The notes beneath the pieces are model-generated. The model was not told the DNA's origin. It saw nothing but the letters and a program-made list of their open reading frames with translations, and made no database searches. The position numbers and the translations under genes are program-made. Positions 10,467 through 22,918 of a DNA stretch of 64,000 nucleotides are shown here, one piece after another; the first letter of the stretch is position 1, and each line of letters starts with the position of its first letter. The stretch is from assembly GCA_025201345.1 (NCBI GenBank), contig JAIXMG010000007.1:1-64000 (forward strand), written 5' to 3'. This stretch comes from Thamnidium elegans. Lineage: Eukaryota > Mucoromycota > Mucoromycetes > Mucorales > Mucoraceae.

Positions 10467-13013
10467 CGAAAAAAAGAGTGATATATGTGTATATAAAAAA
10501 ACCCGTATCCCTTTTGGAGCTCACACTTTTTTTTTTACTTTTTTTTTTTTTTCGACAGGCCTACCCTATCTCAGGCCCTTTCCTACTCGCAACCCGAAAA
10601 AAAAAGTGACGGTTATTTCTTTTTTGCTGAGATGTTTCGCGTCTCCTGGCTATCAAAGGTGATTCTTTGAATGTCAAGGTATAACGGTAAGGCTCTAGGG
10701 TGTGAGTGATGTAGATTATTATCTACTCTCTTGCGGAGTAAGAGTAATCTAGTACCCTCAAGTTTATATGATGCTATTGTTATTGGTGTGGTGCTCTCAT
10801 ATTAACTTTTAGAAAGGAAACGAACGCCTTTTATTCTGGACACCATTGTGATTACATATTTCACTTCTATTAGACAAGCCAACCATTTAATAAAAAAAAT
10901 AGCTACTCATTCCACTCATTGATATTTAAGTAACTTTCATTAGTGGCGTAAAAAACACATTTTGAAAATAGTTCTTCATCCTAGACTTTAAATATATAGT
11001 CACCGCGGCTTCCAATTCTTCTCTTCTATTATTACAACAATAAAAATCGAATGAGCTGGAAAGAAAATAATATTAATAATAGTGTGCCTACTTAATTACA
11101 ACTTTTTCATATTATTTTAATCTTTTGCAGAAAGTAGCTACATCACTTTTAAAATTAAAACGTCCGTAGATAACGCGCGAGTTCTGCCAAATATTTCCAA
11201 GAGATCTTCGATGATAAATTGTCGGCACTTCTTCTTTGTGATATTTGGCTTGTTTGGTTAGATTGTTGGTGGTTTCCCTACGATACTAACATACTTTTGA
11301 AGCAGTATACAATGGTTGGTATAAGCCGATTTTTTTTTCTAGGCAGAGGGATGAGGATAATGCCGAATCCTTTGATTCGACAACAGTTTTTTCCATGCGA
11401 TTCTAATAGTTATAAGAAATTGTTATTAGTACATGTATAATCATTTTTATGGTTTAAAAAAATACCTTAAATCCTAACAGCAATTCCAAAGCTTCATCAA
11501 TGAACGATACAGAGTTTTGACAAGTTAGAAAGACAATCTTTGCCATAAGCGTGTAACCATAAAATTTATTTTTGAAAAAAACAATGTATTGTTCCTAAAG
11601 AGAAACGTAAATAAAATAAAAAAGCATAGCTAACTATATTATATTAATGCGATTATCATGAACTCTTCTGAGGAGTGTGCTGTTTTTAAACGTAGACGGA
11701 GCTGTCTTTTATCATTTTCTAGTATTAAAAGAAATGATTCTAAATAACACTTTTCTGTCACCATTTCTTTTGTTTTTTTACCATTTTAAAAATATGGGTG
11801 ATTTATTATTGAAGAAAGAGCAAATGATGTTACTGATTGATTTGGCAATAAAATTTAATTCACCTCGAGAGTTTTGGCAATCGGTGGGTACTGGGTATAG
11901 AAGATAAATATTTATGAGTATATGATTTAATATCGGCTCATCCATCGTTTAGAAGAAAAAAGTAGCTCAATATCTATACGTCATCGCGGTCGGGTGGAGC
12001 ACATTTGAGCATCTCTAACAGGATGGCCTCTTATATACAGAAGATAGTACTGTTAAAACTTATTTTCCTGCTATTCAAAATAAATTCAAAGGAGGGGTAA
12101 TACTACTTGAGTACCGATAAAGAACGTATTGGGTAGATGTCGAGTATGAAAGGTTTGACTACGATACGGTAACTGACTATCATTAATATTTACGAAAAAC
12201 AATGCCCGGCTCAAAAATTTAGATTTTTATTTGCCAAAAGCTTGTAAAACACTATACCATACGTCTTTACCTCGCTGTAATAAACAAAAAGAAAAGTTAC
12301 AATCAATCAATAAATCTTGTTTAACGCGTACATAATCTAAAAGATATAGGATCCGCATTTTGTGTTATGTTGCTACTTGAAATATACACTAATCGTAAGT
12401 TTGTTCACGTTTTTTTACTTACATGTAAATTTCTGCGTAACAATAATTGAGGCTACACAAAAGAACTGTCTCAACTAAAAATGATCAATTATGGCAAGAA
12501 GATTTGCAAAACTTTTTAGTATGACGTTTATGTCATGACGTTTTTTTTTTTTTTTCAGTCTAGCACTCTTTTTTTTTTTGGTGACGATAAAAATACATTG
12601 GACTTGATAAATTAAAAAGCACAACAGATGCTGATCTTTGCTTTTATAAACTTCGGAAAAGTATTGTTTGTCACATGATGCAGACTGATTTTTTTTTAGA
12701 CCAGCATATGTTTTATTGAAAACTATCTCTCTTTTCCTATTCCAAAAAGCAAGAACTCAATAACAAAGCAAAAAAGGTTAACTCTGTTCTTACATCATAT
12801 GAGTGAGATAATGGATTCTTAGCTGACGTGTGCGGGTAGAAGTAAGTGATGTATGTTATTGTAACACTCAAGTCACACTAAAAATCTCTTCCCCCTTGCA
12901 TGGATAAGAAGCTATCCTAAAGTTGATGTATATAATAATAGCTTCCAAAAATAAAAAGTCATCACTCTTTTTCTCTTTTATATATACATATATATATATA
13001 TTAAAACAAAACA
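10467..13013. other. Long intergenic region, no confident gene
   Basis: 2.5 kb between the divergent uL2m and SUR7-like genes. The part next to uL2m (10560-10760) is less AT-rich and foldable (annotated separately). Open frames at 11219-11440 and 11677-11907 are short. T runs occur at 12541-12555 and 12570-12580. The right end has a TATA-like run (12978-13001) that probably serves the SUR7-like gene. Confidence 0.6.
10560..10765. ncRNA. Candidate structured RNA or cis-element (nested inverted repeats)
   Basis: A patch with several inverted repeats and higher GC than its surroundings. One nested hairpin pairs AGGGT (10697-10701) with ACCCT (10754-10758), AGATTA (10713-10718) with TAATCT (10745-10750), and ACTC (10725-10728) with GAGT (10736-10739) around a short loop. 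Upstream, TCAAAG (10653-10658) pairs with CTTTGA (10665-10670). It does not match the conserved starts of U1-U6, 5S, SRP or RNase P that I checked by eye. It could simply be the promoter or 5' leader region of the uL2m gene. Confidence 0.25.
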
Positions 13014-13850
13014 ATGCTTAAAATTAATCAAACTATAGTCACTTTATTAATCATAGCAAGTTTAATATTACAGATCTTAGTTTTACTGGGGAATTTCAGT
13101 GGACTTCGAAATGTGAACATCATCCGGGTTGACTTGGTTAACCCAACTGGTTCAGGAGGATTCTTTGGAGGCTTACTAGACAAATTCAAGAATACTATAG
13201 ACAACCAATTACCAGACTTTATAACTATCGGTTTATTTGTCATTTGCGAAGGGAATAAAGGAATGGATACAGTTTGTTCGCCGGCTAGTTTTGGCTATCA
13301 ATATAGTAACTATAAAAAAAATACAATCTAAAAAAAGAATTTTTTTTTTAAGGCTTGTATAAATATAGATAGTACGGGTGTTTTGGATTTAATACAGAGA
13401 GAAATCCCTTCCAATATTCAATCATCGTTATCAGGTGTTCAAAAGGGTGTATTTATCCTATCTGCAGCCATTTGTTTCTTCTTATTACTCTGCAACTTTT
13501 ATCACCAGTATTCAGGGCGTAAATTAAACCATCAGTATGGGTGCTGTCGTATCTTTTTGATCGTATTTGTTACGATTATTGCGTTATTATTTGCTATTGC
13601 CACGTTTGTAGGTCAAATTGTTGCCTATAATATAGTAAAGAGTACGATCAACAAAACCAAAAACGCCATCATGGGAGGGCTGATAAACGATCTAGTGGAT
13701 GTTCAAGTAAAGACTGGAGCGTCAGTTTGGCTTTCGCTAGCAGCATTTATTTCACTGTTTTTGGTCTGCGTCCTTTTATTACGTTTATGTTGCCTCAACA
13801 AAAAACCAACAAGAAGTGAAAATTATGAGATGGGGCCTGTTGCTTCATAA
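13014..13850 (+). CDS. SUR7/PalI-family tetraspan membrane protein
   Basis: Two exons (13014-13305 and 13369-13850) give 257 aa. The nearer AG acceptor at about 13341 would run into a stop, so the acceptor at 13368 was used. Membrane segments are visible at about 7-27 (TIVTLLIIASLILQILVLLG), 128-146 (GVFILSAAICFFLLLCNFY), 160-186 and 219-240. The first loop has the family-type pattern GLFVICEG followed after a short spacer by VCSPASFGY, the two-Cys signature of the SUR7/PalI fold. Members act at the plasma membrane in eisosomes, cell-wall stress or ambient-pH sensing; which role applies here cannot be read from sequence. The tail is short, cytosolic and basic/polar. Confidence 0.8.
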
Positions 13851-14202
13851 TATGTAACTCTGTACGACCGATCAACAAATCAGGCGGGAAACTAGAAAAA
13901 AAAAAAGGGAGCACATTTTTTATGTGGAACCCCATTAAAATTTCATTATATTATTAACTTATTACTACTATTGTGTATGACTTGATTCTTTATTACTACT
14001 ATATTACTCTTTCTCTTTTTCTTTTTTCTTCCTTTTTCTTTTTTAATATATAATTACATATTACTTTTCTATACTATTCTTTTAATAAAAAAACAAACGA
14101 GAATTATTTTTTTTTAGAAAAAAAAAGAAAAAGAAAGAAAGTGTCATAAAAACAGGGACGGATACACAAAAAAAACAAAACAAATAAATAAAATTTTTTT
14201 GA
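13851..14202. other. Spacer between SUR7-like and OPY2-like genes
   Basis: About 350 bp, T-rich and then A-rich, between two same-strand membrane-protein genes. It should hold the 3' end of one and the promoter of the other (T-rich 13975-14050). No gene seen. Confidence 0.5.
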
Positions 14203-15526
14203 ATGTATATTGCAAAGTCTATTCATGGTCATCAGGCAATCCTTCCATTACTATATGTACTTTTGAATAATATCCATTCAATTGAAGCACAAAGTAAAAT
14301 AAATTAAAAGAAAGCTATTTAAAATAATTCTCAAAAACTAACACTAAATATTTTTAGATACTGCTACTTGTACTCCAGCGAATTGCGTTGCGGCATGTAC
14401 ACCTACTTGTAATGACCTAGAGGCATGTATACTAAAGACAATGAAGAGCTGTGGACAATGCCCAGCGTCTACCTGTATGGCTCGATCCGTTTTAGGATTA
14501 CCACCAAAGCAAACTATCGCTGAGGTGAAGTCTGATAACAGCGGTATGATAGGTGGCATCGTGGGAGGATTATTAGGTTTAGGCATAGTTATTTGCGCTG
14601 GCGTATATTTATATATTAAAAAAGGAAAGAAAAAGGGCAAGCTACCTTTTGCATTTACTGATGGTTCTGTTAATGGTACAAATATGATGAGTCAAGACCA
14701 ATTCCATCCCTCCTCACTTCCATTAACGCCCCATCCCGGTGTAATAGCCGCACTAAGTCAGCATCAACGGGAATCACATTCACAACAATTCTATCAACGC
14801 GACTCGCAGCAACAACAGCCTAGGAAATTCATTGGACTAGCTGAGCTTGCCTCCGTGTCTTCCAGACCAACAACACCGGGAGCCAATTCATTCCATTCAC
14901 TACCTACAACCCCAAGAACTAATTCATTCCATACCGCTTTATCTAATAATACTAACGAACATCTTACTGTAATATCACCTACAACACCAACCACGGTTCC
15001 TGAGGAGTTTGAAGAAAAAATTGCTCTCCAAAATAAAAGAATTTCGCATATACTTAATAATAATCCTCGCTTATCTCAATTGCAACCACAACCATTACCC
15101 TCTTATGCTGGAAATAGAAACAGTGATTTATCTTATACAACTGACGATGATAGCGAATACGAGTTTGAGCATAGACCTGTTGTAGTTCTTCAACGTAAAC
15201 CTACTGTACAAGCTGTTCAAGTCAGTCGAGCAAAACCACAAATCATGCGAGTGAATTCTGTTCGTTCAAGTGTCAATGGCGGTCTGAATAGAAGTGATTC
15301 AGTACGTACTATTTTGACAGCCGTCACTCCTTCACCTGCGTTTAGAGACAGTCTTACTGGTCAATTTCCCTCTACACCTACGGTTCGAGATAGCCTTACT
15401 GGACAGTTCCCCGCAACGCCTGTCACTCAAGATGATAGCCTTACCAATCAATTCCCCTCTACACCTACCAATCGTTCGTTTGTCATTGAAGATCCATTCC
15501 ATGATGATGAAAAAGCCAAATATTAG
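14203..15526 (+). CDS. OPY2-like single-pass membrane anchor
   Basis: Two exons (14203-14293 and 14358-15526) give 419 aa. Residues 1-29 are a hydrophobic signal-type segment. Residues about 33-75 form a compact Cys-rich ectodomain with spacing like the OPY2 N-terminal domain (ending SCGQCPASTC). A membrane helix follows (GMIGGIVGGLLGLGIVICAG), then a basic stop-transfer stretch (KKGKKKGK). The long cytosolic tail is low-complexity and rich in Ser/Thr-Pro. It has a near-repeat of the type NSFHSLPTTPRTNSFH and three C-terminal copies of DSLTxQFPxTP. In yeast, OPY2 anchors STE50 and so the osmotic/filamentation MAP-kinase module at the membrane. That role here is inferred from the ectodomain and topology only. 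Confidence 0.75.
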
Positions 15527-15690
15527 ATTTTTATGAATTTTTTTATTGTTTTTCTATGATAAATTCTTTTTGTAAAAGTTAAAAAAAAAAGACATATATT
15601 TTTGTAAATGTTAACTTGAGAGAGAAAAAAAATTAAAAAAAAGAGGGAAAAGGGGGAAATGGTTATTTGACATGTTTTGTTGTATGAGAT

Positions 15691-16329
15691 TTATTTCTTA
15701 CTGCTCTTGGTAGACTTTGCTGCCTTTGCGGTACTCTTTGCTTCCTTTGCAGTAACCTTTGCTTCTTTTGCTTGCTTAGCTACCTTGGCAGCTGCGGTGG
15801 ATGCAGCAATATTAGCGGCAATCTCAGCCTTCTTCGCTACTTTCTTTGCCTTGGCTCTTTCGACTTGATTAGCTAATCTGATTCTTTGCTTTTCGTTTTC
15901 ATCCTTTTTTTTTATATATAAACATTAATATCATTCCAATATCATATATCCATATCCTCTAATTTTTTTACCTCGTTCTTGAGTGCTTCAAGTTCGTTTA
16001 AAAGTTCTTCCTTGAAGGGCCAAGCATTGGGGATTCCGGGATCTTTCTTAGGTTCTAATAATTAAAAAGAGAATCATCGCTTAGTGTCTCGATAAACCCT
16101 GTTACTAGTTCCTACTACTTACTGTTGAACTTTCCGGGATTCTTCTTTGCTGATCTACGTTCCTTACGATGATGATCAACAATACGCTTCAAAATTCTAT
16201 GCTTATGTGCGGTACGTACACGCTTACTCTGAATCTCTATTAAAGTATGAAGTTTAGTTTAGTTTTCATTATTCTATTTTATATAAAGGTGAGAAGGGGA
16301 AAAAAAAGAAACTCACTCTTAGGAACCAT
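15691..16329 (-). CDS. Stand-alone NUG1/GNL3 (Grn1) N-terminal domain protein, 140 aa
   Basis: Four exons (16329-16317, 16236-16123, 16054-15972 and 15903-15691) give 140 aa. The N-terminal half is the basic Grn1/GN3L domain of nucleolar GTPases of the NUG1/GNL3 group: an MVPKKIQSKR start, a HRILKRIVDHHRKERR helix, and PGIPNAWPFKEELLNEL. In that family a circularly permuted GTPase domain follows. Here none exists: after the motif the protein changes to a Lys/Ala-rich, histone-H1-like tail (AKAAKSTKSSKK) and stops. The next gene starts within 170 bp, so no hidden GTPase exons fit. The first exon has only 13 coding nt, supported by a GTGAGT donor and the restored family start. Likely nucleolar or RNA-binding (inference). 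Confidence 0.75.
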
Positions 16330-16514
16330 GTTTTAATAAAATGTACAGAAATAAAAAAAAAGATCTCTGTAATTTTTTATTTAAAAAAAGAAAAAAATAA
16401 GATTGGTTCAAACTCGCCGCTTTAACATGCAGGTGCGTAAAAAAAAAAGTATAATTAGTCACAGAAAGTTGGGTAAGTTTTAAGCCACAGTTTAATCTTT
16501 TATCTTGCCCTTTT

Positions 16515-17692
16515 TTAGGGCTTTAAATCGTCGGGCAAGTCTAAAATATGACCCATCTTCTTTACTTTGACAGCCAAGTATTTATCCATTTCACTTCTAG
16601 GTGTAGATGCTCCTGATAAGATAGGAGACTCAGAACGAGTTAATTCGTTACGAAGTAGAGAAGGGGATGGCATAGCACTATTTGTGTTACTTCCTCCTTC
16701 TGATAAATTTGTAATTGCAGGTGAAGACCATGAACGAGGCACCATAGACTTACGTTTGACTACATTGATAGACCCAAACGACTCTAACTGACTAATTTTA
16801 TCAGGATTGTTGGTTAATAAGTTGACATTTGAAAGTTGTAAATCCTTCAAAATGGCATTAGCAATGCCATAAGTTCTACCATCAGCTGGATGACTTAATA
16901 AGACGTTAGCAGCAACTGTATCATGACCGAGGTCTTGTAAATTATATGCTCTACATAGCAAATAATTATAAGTCCATCAATTATCGTCTTCCTCTTAAAA
17001 AAAAAAAAAACTTGGTACACTTACTTTAATTTTTCTAGTAAACCAATACCTCTACCCTCTTGTCTTAAATATACAATTACACCACGACCAGCTTCTTGCA
17101 TTTGTTCCATAGCACTATCCAATTGTTCACCACAATCACAACGAGCAGAATGTACAGTTTCTCCAGTAAAACACTCTGAATGGATACGTACCATGGGAGG
17201 ATCTGATAGTAATTTCCACTCATTTTTAGCTTTTGCTTGTTGTTCTTCCAAATACTGTTCTTGATCCTCAGTTAAAGTTAAAGTACGAGATTCATCGTTT
17301 ACTACCTCTTGTAATCTACCATAATAAGCACCACGTACAATACGATTCATAATGGTTTCATTTTCCCATGTTTGGTCTAAAGACTTGGACCGAATATCGT
17401 CACCATAAACAATAGCTAAATGCTCCTTTGTATCCTGGTTGTTTTTATAAAGGTAGAGATACATTTCTCCTCCTTGTGTTGTGGGAATACGTGCACGTAC
17501 TTGACATTGTATCTTGACTTCGCTATCAGGTACAAGTCCAGGAGTCACTGCACTAGGTGAATAAACTTGGTTTTTTAAAAACTCGATGTATTCTTGGATA
17601 GTAGGTGGATGATTAGGTTCTTTATCACAGGCTAGCTTTGGTGAGTCAGAAACGACGTTCATACCAAATAACGTAAATAATGTAGAACTCAT
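16515..17692 (-). CDS. RIB1: GTP cyclohydrolase II (riboflavin biosynthesis)
   Basis: Catalyses the first committed step of riboflavin synthesis, converting GTP to a diaminopyrimidine phosphate plus formate and pyrophosphate. Two exons (17692-17025 and 16950-16515) give 367 aa, the usual length of fungal RIB1. The start at 17692 was chosen; an upstream in-frame ATG would add a hydrophobic stretch absent from the family. The catalytic core shows the zinc ligands in [14 protein letters not shown] (Cys 174, 185 and 187), then the GTP-binding [19 protein letters not shown] and the DTVAAN and LTNNPDK motifs. The C-terminal 65 residues are Ser-rich and variable. The gene lies 185 bp upstream of the Grn1-domain gene on the same strand; no functional link is evident. 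Confidence 0.96.
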
Positions 17693-20298
17693 ATTTCTTA
17701 TATAAAATACAACACACTCAAAAAAAATATAAAAAGAATAAAAAGGAAAAAAAAAATGAGTAATCCATTTGATGTTTATCAATCATCGACAATTAAATGT
17801 CCGAATATTCGCTTGCGAGATGCCATGCACTAAAAAGATTTAAGCGTTTTACTTTTTATCTCTTTTTTTTCTTTAAAAGAAAGGTCGTTAGCAGTAACTG
17901 TCGTGCACAAAAAATACGAGAGGATATTATCTATCTGAATTTATCACTACGTTATCTAATCTGTTGTCATGGGGATTTAATGGAGTTTAATTCGTAGACA
18001 ACACGACTGTCAATTTAAGCATTTTTTAGAGCTGACAAAAGTCTTACAAAGCAATCCACCTATTTTATTTCTGCATTTTATGTAACCCAGCTTGACTTCC
18101 AAAACTATATGGCAAGTATACAAACCGGACTTTTCCTGACGATATCAAAAAGAACGACGTCCTTTAACCCACTCTGACTTTGAATATAGCCATTCTGGAT
18201 TTAATCTGTGGGAAAGTAAAAAGTAAAGTAAGCTAATCAGCAGGAGTAATTCTTTCTTTTGACAGCTTATCAACTACTCTTTATTTTTAACACGTAAATA
18301 AATGTTGGAATCCAAAAGACTAGTTAGAAAACGTCGATACGTATACATATATGTGCACATGTATGTAAAAGGCAAATCATTTTTTATTTTAAACTATATA
18401 GTTCGAATACCAATAAAAAAAAAGCAGTGGAACAAGAAACAAAAGCTTAATATTATTATTACTTTGTTTACATTGCCCTGGGGGAATATTCTGTTCACAA
18501 TTTCAAGCTTCAAGCAATCCCCCTTAGAATGGTTAAATAAGCGCCTCAACCAAACAAATAGACGATTTAGTGCTACTAGAAAAAGACAATTGATTACAAG
18601 TATTATCAGTGGGATATAAACTTCAAATTATAAGGTAGCGGTACTACTAAGGCTAGACATGTTCATCTTAAAGCATTACGAAATACTTGAAAATAATCAT
18701 GGTAAAGAAAAGAAAAAATAATTCCCAGGGTTTTTTATAATAAATATAAATTGGCTGTATATAAACCCGCAAAAAAAAATGCGTATATAAAAAAGCTGTA
18801 AATCAGTACTGTAAGTATCGATTATCAAGATGTGATTTCCCCCATTTTTCACAGATTTGGCTGGCTTTTAATGAAAGCGAAAAAAAAGCAAATCTTCGTA
18901 CTCAACTCTTTCTAGCAGAATTTTTATTCCACACTTCAGTAAAAGTAATCTAACGTCTAATTCATTCGTGGGATAACTTATTGCTTGGTGCTAATATCCT
19001 TACGGACAAAAAAAAAAATGGCACAACGCTAACCAAGTTTTCTAGACTTGTAGTTAACAAAACTATAAAAAAAAATATTTTAATGTTGTCTTAAATGCGT
19101 GCATAAAGATTTAATCAGAAAGAAAAATAGTCTTTTTGTTTTATAGTTAAGAAAAATGACTTTCCTTATTTTCCATTTTCCATGCCGATCCCCCACTCAC
19201 GTTAACAAACATTTGTATAAAATTTCTACTTTATATATTGCACTTTACCTATCAAAAATAGTTTCCTAATTAGAACTGAGGTTGTGTTGTTTAAGCAGGT
19301 TACGCTGAGACCCGTATATTCAGCACTGTTTACTTTTCCTAGCTAAAAAGAGAGATATATTTAGAATTATAAAGTTTTATTACCAAAATTACATTAAGAT
19401 CCAGTCTCTCTTTTTTTTTTTCCCAACAAAGAGATCATAAATCGGGAAGATGACCCTTTAAAGATATTACTGCTCGTGAAACAATATGTTTTATTTCAGT
19501 TATTTAGGGTTGAACCCGAAAAATGAGAATGAAAATAATAATGCAAAGTAGTTTGTACTTTTTTTTTTTTTACTTTAACGAATATTGTATTGAAATTGAT
19601 TCGTTTACTAGGTTTCTATACTGAGTACCAATTACCCCATTTTTCTATTGTAACGGAGCAGAATAATATAGAAACATCGCCGAGATGCTCTTTAGTGAAC
19701 ATATGATCCATCAACTATAAATTAAGGATGTGTCACAGTAAGGTTGTACCTGAATTCTAGTTTGAATTACTGGGGGTTGTGGAAGAAAGTCGTCAAATAT
19801 ACACTAGTCTAATATAAATATAACCTTTATTAGGCTTTTCTTTTTTCATTTTTTTTTTTTTCATATATATTATTTCATTTCTTTATTTTAGTGGTAATGT
19901 ATTTATTTATTTATTTTTTGCTGCGAAAGAAAGGCAAAATTGGGAATGTATATATATATATATATATATATATTTTTTAGTGTACAACATAGAAACCAAA
20001 AAACTAGGTCATTTCCATTTCTATTATTTATACACATGTTTTTAATTCTAGTATAAATACTAAATTGGAAAGGTTTTTTGGGTTGCGATACCCAACAATA
20101 AAAACTCCCACAGTAGAGCAACTTTCGTTACTTTAATAAATGGCTTGTAAAAACTGTTGGTTATGGTAATTTTTGTTGGAAGAAATGCCAGATTTCCAAT
20201 TTGAGTTATTAAAAAGAATGCAGTAACACCTTGTACAATCCTAACGCTAAAACTTAAAAAAAAAAAGTTATCTGCAGGTAATATAAAAAAATTGCTTT

Positions 20299-20329
<31 letters not shown>

Positions 20330-20367
20330 TTTGTTTTTTTTTGTTCCTGCTTGTATTTAATACTGCT
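17693..20367. other. Long intergenic region, no gene seen
   Basis: 2.7 kb between the divergent RIB1 and arrestin-like genes. Open frames at 18302-18619 and 19903-20121 are Lys/Tyr/Ile-rich and lack motifs. A TA run (about 19950-19973) and a long CT run followed by T (20299-20331) directly precede the arrestin-like start, as expected for a promoter. No tRNA-like B box with a matching A box was found. Confidence 0.55.
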
Positions 20368-22409
20368 ATGAAAGAAGGAATCCAGTTTATAAATATTGAA
20401 CCCCTGGTGGGTCACTTAAATTTTATTGGTCCGCCTAAAGAACACACAACAACAGATCATAGTCAGATATTAAAAGGCAATATTATTCTTAAACTAAACA
20501 AGTCAATGAAAGCCAAATCTATGACAGTAAAATTTAAAGGACATTCTCAAGTACACAATTATCCAAATACAGTTGATAGTCTACCTCAACAAGCCATCTC
20601 TTTACCACTACTACCTAAATTAAAGACAAAGGTGCTATCAAAATCAATTATTTATCCAGTTGGAGAACACATAATACCTTGGGAGCTTGAAATACCAAAC
20701 ATATACCCTCGTAGTTTTTTAGCTCATAAACGGGGTTCCGTGCAGTATAAGGTTGAATTAAAGATATCATTAGGTATCAATAAAAAAGCAATTACAGCTT
20801 CGCATCCTATTATTATTCATCGACACTTGATAGCATCACAAGAACTTGTTTCTTTAATACATACCAATAAATATGAACATACCACCAATAAATTTCGATA
20901 TGAAATAGAAGGACCTAGCATCATTTGCGTTGAACAAGATTATTTCCCAGTTACAATTAAATGCAACAAACCTGTAAAGTTCATTTACACACAAATTATT
21001 CAAACGGAAATTTACAGGTATACGAATTGCTTAAATTAAAAAGACTAAAAATAAAATATTAACGTATTATATATTATATAATATGTAGGTGTCGCAATAT
21101 TTCTAAAGCAGAAGCTGATATGGCAATTACGGCTAGTAAGAAAAATAGTACAATCATTGGTGGTCAAACTTATGAATCTTTCAAGAATGGTGATTCTGGT
21201 TTATCTAAATTTTTTAAAAGAATTCAACCTGTGACACTAAATACCATTGACCAAGATCACCAACTACTTCCTCTGTTACTGTTACATGATTTGGGTTCCT
21301 CAGTACTAACTCCGGCTATCGAGTCACCTCTTGTAGCCATTTACCATCAATTGGAGGTGACTTTTAATTTTGGTGGTCATGAGCTTGAAGAAATTCGTGC
21401 AAAAATTCCAGTTTTAGTAAGTTCTGTACCTGATTCCATTATAAAGCATGATAAAACAAGAAAGAAATATGAAATGGAAATACAATTACATAAATCTCCA
21501 ATATCATATGAGGTAATTGATACTTCGGTACCCTCAAGTAAAAAGACGGTACATAGAAGTACAATGGACGAATCTGTGATTAGTACCATGAAGGATAGTC
21601 TTGTTGGCTTACATAATGAAAAAACCTTAAAAAAGGCCTTATCTGATCAAAATTTGCAGCAACCAAAATTTAAAGAAATCCACAGAAGATCCATTACTCC
21701 TCCACCACCACCAAAACCAAATATGCTCGATACCAAACTTGCTAATGCTTTAGAATCAAATACATCCATTATAAGCCCTATTACACCAAGTAGACCTACC
21801 TTAATTGATTATTCAAAACCTGATGATCTAGTGTTACAGCCACCTACAGAAACTTTTGTTGGGTTACTTCCACCACCAAGAAGAGCGCGTAAAAAAGAAG
21901 TTAGTAATGACATTTCCTGCAGACGTACTACAAGTCGATCATCTAACTATCCATTCCCTGCTACTGGTAGCAGGTCTACATCTCCTATTTCTATCCATAC
22001 TCCTATCGAATACAACATGCACGCGCATTTATCCTCTTCTGATTCAATTATCAGCACACCGCCATTATCACCACCACCCACTACACCAAGAACTATGATA
22101 AGATTAAACCAAAGTAAAAGTAGTTGTACAAATACAGGTTCAGACTACGCAGCACATTATAAAAGAAGATCAAACTCTATTGACAATGGTATTAATAATG
22201 AAGATTATACCAAGTCCATCACAAGCCATTACTTTTGCGCAGAGCTGCCTCCTATCCCTCCAGCCATTACTCGTCAAAAACTGCCATCTATTCCTACTGC
22301 CGAAGAAAAAGAAGAGCATCGAAAGACTAGAATGTATTATGAAGACGAAAGCGATGAAGAAGAAGTAGATGATGCTGATGTATATAACTTTTTCCTTCAA
22401 CAGATATAA
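20368..22409 (+). CDS. Arrestin-domain protein (ART/alpha-arrestin type)
   Basis: Two exons (20368-21017 and 21089-22409) give 656 aa. Residues 1-215 read as an arrestin N-domain: beta-rich, with GNIILKLNKSMKAKSMTVKF, a YPVGEHIIPWELEIP segment, and the RGSVQYKVELKISL strand pair. Exon 2 continues with the C-domain to about residue 340. The rest is disordered and Ser/Pro-rich, with proline runs (PPPPPPKP, LPPPRR, SPPPTTPRT) and a very acidic end (DESDEEEVDDADV). Alpha-arrestins recruit Rsp5-type ubiquitin ligases to plasma-membrane transporters. I see no PPxY motif, so ligase binding would have to use another site. Start is the first ATG after the CT/T run; the in-frame TTG upstream is not used. 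Confidence 0.8.
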
Positions 22410-22918
22410 TTCAATACGCAATAATAATAAAAAACCTTTTTTATTTCTTTCTTTGTATGCTCCTTTGTATTTTACTTTATTATATGCTACACACAGAAGA
22501 CAAAGAATAGTAATTAAATATTAATAAATTTGAGGCGTCCAAGTGTGTATGTGTGGCACTGTACATTCTGTATATTAATAGCTTTTTTACTATATGCATA
22601 GATTTGTAATCACTCCAATTAAAAGGGTATGCAACAACAACAACAAAAACTTTTCGAGAACAACTTTCTTTATCTAGGATGGGTATACTTTATAAGGAAA
22701 CTTACAACAACAACAATAACAAAAATGGTTTCAATTATAAAGGAGATTCAAGATATCTACGATATCAGGTACGGTAAATATATATATATACTGGGCAACC
22801 TAAAAGATGAATTTTTTTTTATGGTAGTGTATTACAAGTAAGCTGTTGGTATATTAACAGGAAAAAAAAAAGGGATAAGAAGAAAGAAAAAAAGGAGGGA
22901 ATTATTAAAAGGAGGAAT
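22410..22918. other. Convergent spacer
   Basis: About 510 bp between the arrestin-like and WHI2-like stops. Contains a 70-codon Gln/Thr-rich frame (22629-22841) arising from caacaacaa repeats, not judged a gene. Confidence 0.5.

Noticed and set aside
11677..11907. 76-codon frame ending in a helix-like KEQMMLLIDLAIKFNSPREF segment
   Set aside because: The last third has balanced composition and might be a relic of a DNA-binding domain, but the start is low-complexity, no intron model extends it and no family is recognised.
13341..13368. Nearer splice acceptor in the SUR7-like intron
   Set aside because: Using the first AG leads to an in-frame TAG within seven codons; the acceptor at 13368 keeps the reading frame.
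18390..18415. tRNA B-box-like agttcgaatacc
   Set aside because: No A box or cloverleaf-compatible arms at the right distance.
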